Below are positions 16,627 to 25,988 of a stretch of 64,000 nt of DNA, in pieces. Source of the DNA: Hydractinia symbiolongicarpus. Lineage: Eukaryota; Cnidaria; Hydrozoa; Anthoathecata; Hydractiniidae. How positions within the stretch are numbered: the first letter of the stretch is position 1; the number at the start of each line of letters is the position of its first letter. A program made the translations under genes and the position numbers. Where the stretch lies: NCBI RefSeq assembly GCF_029227915.1, contig NC_079889.1:1178001-1242000 (forward strand), given 5' to 3'. The notes below the pieces were generated by a model, which was not told the origin of the DNA, made no database searches, and saw only the letters and a list, made by a program, of their open reading frames with translations.

Positions 16627-16651
16627 TTTGTTACAAGACTCTTGTAACAAA
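16627..16651. terminator. 25-bp palindromic hairpin after the packaging ATPase gene
   Basis: Near-perfect arms TTTGTTACAAG and CTTGTAACAAA around ACT. It lies 13 bases beyond the ATPase stop and ahead of the next gene on the same strand. The arms differ from the other hairpins in the centre but keep the TTTGTTAC/GTAACAAA ends. Confidence 0.6.
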
Positions 16652-16663
16652 AAAATGTCCATT

Positions 16664-17260
16664 CTAGCAAATCACGTGAGTTCTTGGATGTTCCATCCTC
16701 ATGACTAAATGTGTATATTTGCCATCTTTCAGCCTTTCCTTAACCTTCTGGATCTCCGACGATTCAATGACATCATTCTCTTCGTGGATGGTTGCGAGAT
16801 CATGTCTGTCCTTCGGATACCACACATATAACATTTTTGCCTGCCTTCGTAAGTTCTTCGGTATCGCGGTGTATGATTGTGTGAGTAGCCACATGGTGTG
16901 GTTTCGATGCCGACCGCTGATGGCCAGCTCCAGAAGCGGTTGCCTCTTTTTGTCCAGTTTCTCATCTGCGATGATGTCGTCGATCAGGAATAATGTTTTG
17001 TACCCGGCACAGAAATCCGTCATCTTTTGAATCCATTCATATAACATACCTCTGGGCTCAATTAGAATCACATATCTATCCCTCCAGAACCAGTTACTCC
17101 CCATATATGTCTTGTTCCATCTTAATGTTGGACATATAATCACAATGAAATCGAAGTGGTTGTAGTATTCACTCTCCAGCAGTGTTACTACGCGTTTGGA
17201 TTTTCCGCAGCCAGTTGGACCGACGAATAGTGCCGTGTGAGGATCTTTCATGTAGTCCAT
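16664..17260 (-). CDS. A32/FtsK-like genome-packaging ATPase
   Basis: About 198 residues from the ATG at 17260 (MDYMKDPHTALF), 2 bases after the capsid gene stop. Other ATGs at 17275 and 17251 are possible; the longer frame to 17287 starts with GTG. Walker A is GPTGCGKS near residue 15. Walker B is TLFLIDDII, followed by a sensor-like LLTQSYTAIPKN. Family knowledge: A32-type ATPases drive DNA into capsids in Polintons, virophages and large DNA viruses. The hydrophobic and acidic residues expected in both Walker motifs are present. Sits directly after the major capsid gene, as in many Polintons. Confidence 0.9.
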   Translation of the reverse strand: MDYMKDPHTALFVGPTGCGKSKRVVTLLESEYYNHFDFIVIICPTLRWNKTYMGSNWFWRDRYVILIEPRGMLYEWIQKMTDFCAGYKTLFLIDDIIADEKLDKKRQPLLELAISGRHRNHTMWLLTQSYTAIPKNLRRQAKMLYVWYPKDRHDLATIHEENDVIESSEIQKVKERLKDGKYTHLVMRMEHPRTHVIC

Positions 17261-17261
17261 C

Positions 17262-18581
17262 TTAATATAGTACATCCATAATTTCACCGTTTTGAATATT
17301 TAATTGAGCATCCATGATTAGATATATGTAGGCGTTTAAGGATCCCGCGGTTTCGGCCGTCTTTTCAACTTGTAGTGTGATCCCCTCGCTCGCATTTTCA
17401 ATCCGTCGGCCGGTCCCGTGCAGTGAGTTTTCATCTATGGTTCTGAAATCCAGCCATAGAGCATATTTCGTGGTTAGGTAGTCCGCGACCTTCACATCAT
17501 GTAGTTGCAGATGTTTCTGTATTTCACCGGCGTTGCTGTCCTTTTGCTTTCCCTCTGCGAAATACTTGCATATTTCACCATAATGCTCAAACGGTTGCAT
17601 CCCCTGAGCGAAAAGTTGGTTAGGCTTACCCTCAACTATGGCGGATACCTTTTTGATCTTAGGATTGTAGAACCTACCGGTATCTCGTTTGTAAGCTTTC
17701 TCTTCCTCGAACAGAACCAATATACCCTTCAGGGACTTGCACGGTGTATTGAATGACCAATTCCACGTTGTGTCCGACTTATCCACCCTAATTTGTCTAT
17801 GTCTCAGAAATCTGTCATAGAGTACGGCCATGTTTTGGTATTCATTTGAAATGAATCTGGCGAGTGTGGGTTGTGTCACAATCTCATATTCGAGAGATAT
17901 GTTGGAGATTTTGTATTTAGCATCCGGCGCGGGTGCCGATGTGGCACCGGAAGGTTTGGTTGGTGTTGATAATACTACCCTGTCATAATTGTTGAATGTT
18001 ATCTCATAACACAGCCTATTACCTAATCCGGCCTGATAATAAGGAATCGTGCTATCCAACATTTCAAAATCTAGTGGTATGGTGAACTTGTTTTTGTATG
18101 CATCATAGATTGCTTTGTCCGCTACCTCTGATGTATCTTTATCCGCGGCTCCAACTCTCAGTTTCATGCAATTTTCCGTGCACCCTTCATCAAAGATGAT
18201 ACCTTGTCTTATTGCATTTCTTTTTTCAGACTTGGTTAACCATAAATCTCTGTAGCACCCGAAAAGATCAAAGTCATCAATGCTCAGAATCTCGGTACCC
18301 TCGAACTTGATGGCCAACTTTTTAACAATTGCCCTCCCTATGTTAGAGACCAATGTTCTCTTCGTGTCGACTTTTGACTCGAGTTCAATGTCGAAACTTA
18401 TTTTCGAAGTACCCGGAACAATGACATCATCGTTACCTAAATTAGGGAACCTAATCAGGAGTAACTGGTTCTGATCAATCTCACTTGGGTTGTGAGTGAC
18501 AATTACTTTTTGATGCGTTCCTTTTACGCCATGTGCGATCCTAAGTGAACGCTCTGGGTTTAACTTTTTCCCGTATTCCAT
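17262..18581 (-). CDS. mcp: major capsid protein (double jelly-roll, Polinton PY type)
   Basis: A 439-residue protein (ATG 18581). The N-terminal segment QKVIVTHNPSEIDQNQLLL, then FPNLGNDDVIVPGTSKISF, is the conserved start I associate with Polinton major capsid proteins. Alternating beta-rich segments follow throughout, with loops such as YYQAGLGNRLCYEITFNNYD, consistent with two jelly rolls. Family knowledge: this protein forms hexagonal capsomers in Polintons, virophages and adintoviruses. No stop or frameshift. It lies between the minor capsid gene (55 bp upstream) and the packaging ATPase, the usual virion module order. Confidence 0.88.
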   Translation of the reverse strand: MEYGKKLNPERSLRIAHGVKGTHQKVIVTHNPSEIDQNQLLLIRFPNLGNDDVIVPGTSKISFDIELESKVDTKRTLVSNIGRAIVKKLAIKFEGTEILSIDDFDLFGCYRDLWLTKSEKRNAIRQGIIFDEGCTENCMKLRVGAADKDTSEVADKAIYDAYKNKFTIPLDFEMLDSTIPYYQAGLGNRLCYEITFNNYDRVVLSTPTKPSGATSAPAPDAKYKISNISLEYEIVTQPTLARFISNEYQNMAVLYDRFLRHRQIRVDKSDTTWNWSFNTPCKSLKGILVLFEEEKAYKRDTGRFYNPKIKKVSAIVEGKPNQLFAQGMQPFEHYGEICKYFAEGKQKDSNAGEIQKHLQLHDVKVADYLTTKYALWLDFRTIDENSLHGTGRRIENASEGITLQVEKTAETAGSLNAYIYLIMDAQLNIQNGEIMDVLY

Positions 18582-18636
18582 TCTATTCCATATTACTTTT
18601 ATTTTATTTTACTTTAATTCGGTTAATGCTACGGTA

Positions 18637-19200
18637 TCATCTGTCCGCCGTATCTCTTATGTGTAGTGTAACTGCTGTCTTCATACCACCCCATAGCACC
18701 TTACCATCCTGACCTGTGACTCTCATGGTAAGTGATTGAAGTAAACCTTTCTTTAGTTTCTTATATTGCGGATTTTTCGGTTCAATATATGTAAAATCAC
18801 CACCATACTCGGATATATGATATGTCATCAGGTTGTTGCTATATTCACCATCTTTAAGATTTAACGAGTTATCCAATTCATTAAGATTAAAATGTAGTTC
18901 CGTTATACCCCCTAGATTGAATATTTTACTCAACTTAGAGTTTCTAGCTAGTTGTGTTGATTTTACATCACCTCTCACGATTGAATTCAACTCCCTCCCT
19001 GTGTAGTGCTGACCCTGTTGTAACCTAACCGTGGTAACTCCGTCAGCCAAGGGTATATCTATTGGAGCTGTAGCTACATATGTGACATTATCCGAAAACG
19101 TCTCCACGATCGCAACCTCCTTTGTACCATGTGAGTTGTCTATCGGTTGATACAAATAGATTTTCTTCTCGCTATTTACGTCCTTTATTGTGATATACAT
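18637..19200 (-). CDS. minor capsid / penton-like protein (single jelly roll, PX type)
   Basis: A 187-residue beta-rich protein (ATG 19200). Segments like KIYLYQPIDNSHG, VAIVETFSDNVTY and TVRLQQGQHYTGREL alternate with loops. The C-terminal part (GLLQSLTMRVTGQDG ... TAVTLHIR) is the region I associate with Polinton minor capsid proteins. Expected role: pentameric vertex of the capsid. It is transcribed with the major capsid gene and divergently from 19239. CTAATATAATA lies immediately before the ATG, as also before the gene starting at 13364. Confidence 0.75.
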   Translation of the reverse strand: MYITIKDVNSEKKIYLYQPIDNSHGTKEVAIVETFSDNVTYVATAPIDIPLADGVTTVRLQQGQHYTGRELNSIVRGDVKSTQLARNSKLSKIFNLGGITELHFNLNELDNSLNLKDGEYSNNLMTYHISEYGGDFTYIEPKNPQYKKLKKGLLQSLTMRVTGQDGKVLWGGMKTAVTLHIRDTADR

Positions 19201-19238
19201 TATTATATTAGAGATTGTGAATATATTTAAATCAAAGA

Positions 19239-20420
19239 ATGGATGACATTTTCAGATATAACCCGAATGCGGCATATAAGCCAAATGGGGGGCGGGATCT
19301 TCAAATATTGAGCGCTAGGGATCTGTACAAACAGGCCATTATTGTGTCTGAAAGTGGCTCTTTCCCCGCTTCCTTTCCTAATATTTTTACCAATTATGAA
19401 CTTAGTCATAACGCGCAACGTATGAGAATTTGGAATGAGCAACCTTTTAGATTATGGCAAACCCAGCTAAATTTCGCCACTTGGTGCGCTTCAAGTGCCT
19501 GTGGGGTAAGTTCGGAACACCTGAAGGATGGTAGATCTATGGTCAGGTCAATATATCGTTTTCATGTGTATTATCACATTAGGCGAATCATCAAGCGCCT
19601 ACAGACACCTCTACCCTTTGAGGATAGCTTCAATCGATACGACAATCCCTATTCAAATGAGGAGTTTTTAAAAATCTGCGGCGATTATGGAGTTGATCCC
19701 AACCCCATGAAATACAGGGGTCAGAACTTTTTCAGCTCATATCAAAAAAGACGTAAAGAATATCCGACTCCGGGGTTAAGTTATTTCACAAACGACTCCA
19801 TGACGCGGTGGATTGTGGAAAAATCCGATGGATTTACAAAAACGGGCCTTGTGAAGATCTCGAGCAGTGTCAGGGCCTATGCATATCTTGTTCTTAGTTC
19901 TCAAGCCTCAGCGCGATCCTCCATCCTCGGTAATGATTCAAGTGCTCTGACCGCCCAAAAAGTTTTTATGAATAACCTTGAGGACATTGTTAACCGTAGG
20001 GTCGATATTCAGGAGGACATTAAACGTTATCAGGATACGTTAAACTACGCTTCAAGTAAGGTTGATTATTCGGTTGGACAAGGTATTTATATGTTACCTA
20101 GTGACATGAATCTCAGAATTAAGACAGGGGTGGTGGGTTACAACAACAAGATTTTGATATCGGGTGAGGATCTTACCATCGGTATTAATCGAAAGGTCAA
20201 TGTTACCGAATCACATAAGATAACTAAAAAGAAGCCGGTAACACCCGATCATCCTGATATCCATCCTGATAAACACATTACCGTACACCACGTGGATACT
20301 ACAGATAAACACATTACTGCACCTTACCACAAAGATACTCCTCCTACACACGAAGATGAGAAGATCGCTCTTGTGATTGTTATGACAACGGGTTATTTCA
20401 TATGGTATTTGTTTAGATAA
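19239..20420 (+). CDS. conserved Polinton protein with C-terminal membrane helix
   Basis: A 393-residue protein of unknown function. N-terminal region with many aromatic residues. A Cys/Trp-rich core (WQTQLNFATWCASSACGVSS, about 75-94) and an RFHVYYHIRRI helix follow. A central domain ends in SSVRAYAYLVLSSQASARSS. A His/Asp/Pro-rich linker with DKHIT repeats precedes a final membrane helix (IALVIVMTTGYFIWYLF). I recall related proteins next to capsid genes in other Polintons, so a structural virion role is likely but unproven. I considered whether the CASSACG segment marks the missing protease and found no matching His/Asp framework. Confidence 0.65.
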   Translation: MDDIFRYNPNAAYKPNGGRDLQILSARDLYKQAIIVSESGSFPASFPNIFTNYELSHNAQRMRIWNEQPFRLWQTQLNFATWCASSACGVSSEHLKDGRSMVRSIYRFHVYYHIRRIIKRLQTPLPFEDSFNRYDNPYSNEEFLKICGDYGVDPNPMKYRGQNFFSSYQKRRKEYPTPGLSYFTNDSMTRWIVEKSDGFTKTGLVKISSSVRAYAYLVLSSQASARSSILGNDSSALTAQKVFMNNLEDIVNRRVDIQEDIKRYQDTLNYASSKVDYSVGQGIYMLPSDMNLRIKTGVVGYNNKILISGEDLTIGINRKVNVTESHKITKKKPVTPDHPDIHPDKHITVHHVDTTDKHITAPYHKDTPPTHEDEKIALVIVMTTGYFIWYLFR

Positions 20421-20440
20421 AGAATGACGTCAATTAAATG

Positions 20441-20598
20441 TCAATCAAGCCAGAATAACAATAGAGAAACAATGCATTCCTTACATACCAAATATCCTTA
20501 GCAACGGCTACTTTCGTTTTGACTTTTTTCTTATGTAAACAACTTTCTGGTATGTAAAATATGTAAAATCCTATTGTTATAAGCGTTTGATTGACAGA
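20441..20598. repeat. 158-bp foldback in the gap between two + strand genes
   Basis: The left arm starts TGTCAATCAAG and ends AATAACAATAG. The right arm mirrors it (CTATTGTTATAAG ... TTGATTGACA). An inner pair (CTTACATACCA / TGGTATGTAA) gives a second paired zone. It could be a regulatory structure, a replication-related hairpin or a tiny inserted MITE. Confidence 0.6.
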
Positions 20599-20675
20599 TG
20601 GTAGATAACAAAAACTGCTTGCGTGTTGTTATTTATAAAGTGGTATAAAGAGATGTAATCGTGAATATAAACACA

Positions 20676-21011
20676 ATGGCTTTTCCAACAGTTGAAGAAT
20701 TTGAACAAAACATAGAACAAGTTACTCCAATCATAAAGTGGAGAGAGCTGCCTAAAAACGATATTTACCTTGTTAAATATGTGAAAGAGATGGAAATATC
20801 AAGACCTGGTGCTCTTTCTGAAAAATCTATGTATGCGGAGGTTCAAGATAGAATGGGAAATAAATATAAGACATGGTTGCCCGCAAGACTTTGTGATGAA
20901 TTAAAGGATTATAGTTTCAAGGGTGATGCCTTTGTCAGATCAAATGGTCTCAAACAATCTCAAAATAATCATCAAAATCAATTCTTCAGTTATGACATTA
21001 TGTGGCGCTAA
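20676..21011 (+). CDS. small conserved Polinton protein, 111 residues
   Basis: Start ATG at 20676 (MAFPTVEEFEQN); the frame is open five codons further but only from a GTG. The protein is soluble with no membrane segment. Notable pieces are KWRELPKNDIYLVKYVKEME, a small beta-rich middle (YAEVQDRMGNKYKTWLP) and GDAFVRSNGLKQSQNN near the C-terminus. I cannot assign a domain; an OB-like nucleic-acid-binding fold is a guess. It is the last gene before the right inverted repeat (43 bp). Confidence 0.6.
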   Translation: MAFPTVEEFEQNIEQVTPIIKWRELPKNDIYLVKYVKEMEISRPGALSEKSMYAEVQDRMGNKYKTWLPARLCDELKDYSFKGDAFVRSNGLKQSQNNHQNQFFSYDIMWR

Positions 21012-21053
21012 ACCTTGCAATGTTGCAATCATCTTTACTTGTTTCTGGTAAAG

Positions 21054-21290
21054 ATAGACACACATAACACTATAAATTATAAGGCACGACAGATGAGGGT
21101 GGGTAGGGGGACCCATGGGGAGGGGACACGGCGGGGGGGTTGGGGGGTTGGGGCGGATCCGGACATTCGTAGGTGCTAACGGATTTTATAGACTCTTCTA
21201 TCGTTGATTTGACGTGGATGGCCTATAATTTGACGTGGAATGGTAAAGTGCCAACGGGGTCTGTCCTAACATCGGCATTTTCCTATCTCT
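21054..21290 (-). repeat. Polinton right terminal inverted repeat
   Basis: Inverted copy of 4225-4461, ending CCTATCTCT at 21290. It contains a G-run block at 21133-21153 (GGGGGGGTTGGGGGGTTGGG-like). The direct repeat CCTTA follows at once. Confidence 0.93.
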
Positions 21291-22798
21291 CCTTATACTT
21301 ATCGTCCTTAACTTTCGTTACTTTGAATTTTCTTTACGTATGGCCAACAAGGTTCGGACATATTGTGATTGAATGTAACGGTTCAAAGTCTCTTTTCCAA
21401 GGTTTAATTTTAACTTTTAACTTTGTCTTCATTCCAATATCAATATGCAAAGCCCCTGAAACGGCGTTAATCATTCATCCTCGTGCCCAGGGTCTGAACC
21501 GTTATTATGGAGCGGCCAACAATCACCCTAACTAACCAAAAGGCGAAATGCCCTCAGAAGAAGATTAGTTAACCATTTTTTGTTTGCATATGTTGACTAA
21601 TAATGGCCCTACTTATAAAGCATTGTTTTTGATGTTCGCGAAAAGAAATGTTGGAAATGTATTTTTTAGGGCTCTGGAAGGAATGTCTATTTTGTTTCGT
21701 AAAGTGTTGTCACGTTTGCTTTAAGTGATATATAATTGTCACTTGCGGTTGACATTTAAACTTATATTTTCTTATATTTCCCGTTTTATATTAAACACAG
21801 TCGGAAAGAGGATGATCTGTGGCACATTTTCAGTTATCTAAGCATCTTAAAATGTTAGGAGAATTTTCGTACAAAAAATGTTAATTTATCAACTTCACAT
21901 ATGTTACAGTAAATTGTTTTTTAGTAGTCCCTTCAGACCGCAAGCGTCAATGGTTGTTAACGTACTTAGTTCGAATACAATTTTTCCTCACAAAAAAGGA
22001 TTCTTATCAGTCCTGGCTTCTCCACGTTTTTAGATTGTTTAGAATTGTGAACTGGTTTTCGGTTGGGAGAAAGAACAATTTCTTAGATAAACATATATTT
22101 TAATACAAAATAATTTAAAGAACTACTAAACTTTTCTTCTAAATTCACTGCAAAATTTTTAAAAAAGATTTGTAAGAAAAAAGTCGTGCAATGTGTGGGT
22201 CAGAATCGGTAATAAAAAGTAGATTCAAAGTTATTTACGATATTATAGCTAAAAAAAACAAGTTAAGAAAGACGGCAATCACCTAAAATCTAATCAATTT
22301 TTAACGATTTTTTTTTCTAACATTGCACATAACTGTACGTCTAACTCCTTTTCTGATTTGTGTTTTAAAAGATAAGTATTTCAAATAAAGGTTGATTAAA
22401 GAAACTGTAGTTTCGCAGTTTCCTTGAGTTAAGGATTCGTTGAATTTTTTGGCACACTCGATTTCTCATATTATAAGAAGTTTGACCTGCATGACGTTTT
22501 TTGCACAAATAGTAAAACGCAAACACATGTTCTTCCCGCATATTTTAATGACGACATAAAACCAAAACGCAGATTACCCGCGCTATTCTAGAGTTGGATT
22601 TGCTCACAATGACGAAACATATTAGTCCGCGGGAAATAGGTGAAAAGCGCGTGTTAGGTGTTGTAATACCTTGAAAAGAAATTTAACTGTATCTGCATTG
22701 GACTTCTTTAGGGAAGATTAGGGAATTTAATCTCCATAAACAATGAAACATAAAAACTAAAAGATAAGAGAGAAAATAAAATATACTTTTCAATTTAC
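21291..22798. other. host DNA right of the Polinton, no gene seen
   Basis: The first 240 bp continue the pre-insertion sequence that is interrupted at 4224. At about 21476-21520 there is half of a small foldback repeat (CCTCGTGCCCAGGGTC then CCGTTATT) related to the copies at 25853 and 31612. The rest is AT-rich without a supported gene. Confidence 0.5.
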
Positions 22799-22892
22799 CT
22801 GGTAAGGACTTGAAATCTGATTTCGAATGTGAGCTAACCATCAGTGGTATAAAGACAAAGCAAAACACGATCATTTCGTGCTGTTGTTTCAT
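22799..22892 (-). CDS. candidate signal-peptide exon
   Basis: ATG at 22892 opens MKQQHEMIVFCFVFIPLMVS, a typical signal peptide (charged N-region, hydrophobic core, small residues). SHSKSDFKSLP and a good splice donor (CAG|GTAAAT) follow at 22799/22798. No matching downstream exon was found at lower coordinates, so this may be the first exon of a secreted protein or a chance frame. Confidence 0.25.
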
Positions 22893-23474
22893 GGCATTAT
22901 ATCATTACAAGATAGCATCGGTGGTTGTAACTGGTCAGCAAAAGGAATATTTCTAAAACAAAGGAACTTGGAAATAGAAAAATATTAACAAAGGAAGTTT
23001 GCAGGTTAAAAATTGTTGTTGTAATCCTGATCGTGTAGAGGATACACGAAATAAACTATAAATAATGTGAATATTGAATAAACACCCCTCCCCCACCCCA
23101 ACCTCCTCTTTCCAGGAACCTCCCTAGGTCGGTTCAACTTTAAGGACGGCGCTAATTCGAGTAATTGTCATTGCTGGCCTCTTTCTCCATTCTATGACTT
23201 TTGCGGTTTCTGTATTTGCGGCAACAAAAACAATTAATTTAAAACAAAAGAACTGATTTTCTGTATGGATTTTTCACCAGTCTTATTAGTACCGTTAAAA
23301 TACAATGCGTTAGTAGGACTTAAAGTAATCATTTATTTTTTAGTCAAAAAACAATTTTAAATAATAAAAGTTAAAATTGAAAATTGAATGGCTTCTTAGC
23401 ATTCAATTTTTGACTATTTTGATAAAGCTTCCCTCATTTCAACAATAGGAGAGTGGGCGTGTTGTTTATCTGTT

Positions 23475-23590
23475 CGAATATTTTACCATTCGAACTTTTT
23501 ACCATTCGAATTTTTGGACATTCGAATGTTTTTAGCGTTTCTGTTCTTAGTGTTTGTTATCGTTCGAAAATCGAAACAGAAGTTCGATGT
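23475..23590. repeat. cluster of ATTCGAA palindromic units
   Basis: TTCGAA occurs at least five times in 115 bp, several within ACCATTCGAA or ACATTCGAATG, with flanking sequence partly inverted (GAAACAGAAGTTCGA against the left part). Probably a small decayed inverted-repeat element. Confidence 0.4.
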
Positions 23591-24439
23591 TCACATTTTT
23601 GCGCGCATCACTGAATTCACCATGTTCCACTGTGATTTTAAATAAATCTAACCACAGGGAGTCTCAGTAGGTAAACAAAGGCATGCTACATCGAATTCCA
23701 CTTACCTTAAAATAACGTCAAAAATTACCAGATCTAAATGTCCAATACAAATTTTATATATATATATTTTTATGTCTGGAATTCTGTTTTTTCTGTTTTG
23801 AAAAATGTTAAATCACTTGTTGTCTAAGGAGTTATCGAAGCATGAAGTTCGCATTTGCTGGAGAATATTTCATTGAATCAGATTTTCTGGTCACACGCTG
23901 TAACTTCGCATTTATATTTTTTAAGTAAAATTTAGTTTAGTATGTACGACAATAAAAACAAATATAAATCAGGGTATTGAAACAAGAAAAATAAATATAA
24001 ACAACTTAGAGCATTTCATTTTTCCCATACACCGTCCTTCCAATAACCCTGTTCTTCAAATAATCCCGCATTACGAAAAGAATTCTCCAAAAAATGCTCC
24101 AACCTTGAAAAAAATCCTAAAAATAGTTAATTTGATCGTGAATTTTCTTTTTTTTCAAAGAACAGGATATCACAGTTCTCATTGGGTCGAGTTTGCCACC
24201 ACAAAATTTTTCATAAAAATTTAAAAAGCCCTGGGAAAGAGGTTGATAAATCCACTGAATATGCATACTAAAAGGTATTTTTTGGAATTCGAGAATGGCC
24301 CTACCACTTCGCGTTTTGTTGATTTGATATTTTCAAAGGAAAAGGCTTTTGCGAAGAAGGGAAAAAAACGAGAAAGTTTTTGCTCTCGATAGTTTCTACT
24401 CACAAAAATAATCGAATCTGTGCGTGTATAGAATTAGCG

Positions 24440-24476
24440 CCAGGGTCAGGGTCAGGGTCAATGTCAGGGTCAGGGT
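24440..24476 (+). repeat. short (TCAGGG)n array
   Basis: About six hexamer units (CAGGGTCAGGGTCAGGGTCA, one variant TCAATG, then two more). The hexamer is close to, but not, the canonical TTAGGG animal telomere unit. Confidence 0.7.
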
Positions 24477-25852
24477 AAATACTAAGTTATCGCCAGTAAG
24501 ATAAAAAATGACTTCCAGTTTTTAGGGTGCTGTAAACCGTAAACACAGAAATCGGAATTTGTGTGAAGAGAAGGGTTCGGGCCCAGACTCTCCAACCTTT
24601 GCGCGTTATGTTGCTTTGCAGAAAATATTATAGTTGAATAAAGTTTGAATTTATTGCGATAGTGAGACATGAACATGATTGGGCTGTGTAAAATCAACTT
24701 ATCACCCAAAATCACCCAGGATTATTGGAATGCCAACCAAGATGACACTTGTTACAAATAAAGTTGTTAATTCATTCATAAAATTTGGCTTATAACTTAG
24801 AAACATTTATTTGGCTGGAACAGAAACATGTGGCTAGCCTAACTCGAATTTTTGATTTTCTAAAAACACCATCCTTAATCTAATTTTTATGAATGTATGC
24901 TTATTTTTACTAAATATGCGATTTAATTTCACTATACATGCTGAGGCGAGTTATTTCAATATAGATACATGGAACAGGTTTTTAATGACACCCTCCTCCT
25001 TAGAGGCTAGAAGCAAAAATTATGTTGAAAGTTGGAATTACTACCTTCCGGGTATCGTTTAGAATAAGAAACTGCATTTTTTGTTGTTGCGAATGAAAAA
25101 AGAATGGCGGAAATTGATGTTAATGGTAGCTTGATTAAGGCTCTTTTTGATTTGATTTTTTTTCGGATTTTTCAGCAAATGAAAATAATTATAGAGATAT
25201 TTTTATTATATGTCCATGGATTAAGAAATATTCTTGCCACGCTTTCGTCCGTTATACTGCGTCCAATTAAACTGAACGAAAATTTTTTTTTCAACATTGT
25301 AACTTCTAACTAAAAAAAATCCGAACTATTCAAAAAACCCAAAAATTACACTTCTTTTTTTTAAAAAAAAATAATAATATCTACGAAGGAGAGTTTGAAC
25401 TTTTCGTGTCATATGAGAAGAACACATGAAGAAGAAGAAATGGTTGAAATAGAAAAATATCAGATGAATATATTTTAATACAAAATGAAATCACATACTA
25501 ATTATACAGAAACATTTATTGTAAGTATTTTACAGTGTGTTCAAATTATTTGTAATTTTTTTAGAAAAAACCCTCTTATATAGGTAGGCCGTGTGACACT
25601 CACATTTGTCTTAAATTTAGAAGAGGAAAACGCAATTATAAAGTTTGAATTTATGAGAAAATTTTTAGGCTAACTCTTCTAATTGAAACGTTATTGAGAA
25701 ATAGATAACGCTGGATTATTTTCACCCGTACAATTTTGCAGCTTGAAACAAAGGTATTTTTTTTCTGGTTAATCAACTTCTGAAATATGTTCTGACATCG
25801 TGTTTTTACCTGTTGACCGACAAATTGAAGTATTTTTAAGAAGTAAAGAACC

Positions 25853-25921
25853 ATCCTCGTCCCCAGGGTCTTGTGGCCCCTGAGCCGTTATTTCGGAGTG
25901 ATGCCCTGGGAACGAGGTTGG
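25853..25921. repeat. small foldback element (CCTCGT...ACGAGG family)
   Basis: Inverted ends CCTCGTCCCCAGGG and CCCTGGGAACGAGG enclose about 40 bp. Same family as 27859-27937, 31612-31687 and half copies at about 21476 and elsewhere around the espin-like gene. Confidence 0.65.
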
Positions 25922-25988
25922 TAAAGAACGTGTTTAAATGCTGTTGGTAATTAAGTTGAGGTGTACACTCGACCTGACGTTGTACATT

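Larger units (their letters stand above)
4225..21290. mobile_element. complete Polinton/Maverick (adintovirus-like) element, about 17.1 kb
   Basis: The ends begin 5'-AGAGATAGGAAAATG and are inverted at 21290, giving terminal inverted repeats of about 237 bp (4225-4461 and 21054-21290). The 5-mer CCTTA directly follows the right end (21291-21295) and precedes the left end (4220-4224), as expected for a target-site duplication; Polintons usually show 5-6 bp. Inside are all main Polinton genes except a recognisable adenain-type protease: PolB, integrase, packaging ATPase, major and minor capsid proteins. Conserved small membrane proteins accompany them. No frameshift or internal stop was seen in any core gene, so insertion is probably recent, although the two inverted repeats differ by a few substitutions and small indels. 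The genes lack introns and the base composition is richer in G+C than the flanks. Confidence 0.95.
22893..25852. other. AT-rich non-coding DNA with minor repeats
   Basis: No gene was supported. It holds a C-rich patch (about 23080-23120), a cluster of TTCGAA-centred repeats (about 23475-23590), and a short TCAGGG-type array (about 24440-24476). The small ORFs look random. Confidence 0.5.

Noticed and set aside
19239-20420. Adenain-type maturation protease (CASSACG segment)
   Set aside because: No matching His, Asp and Gln framework around the Cys; the protein ends in a membrane helix.
24440-24476. Interstitial telomere
   Set aside because: The hexamer is TCAGGG, not TTAGGG, and the array is only about six units.
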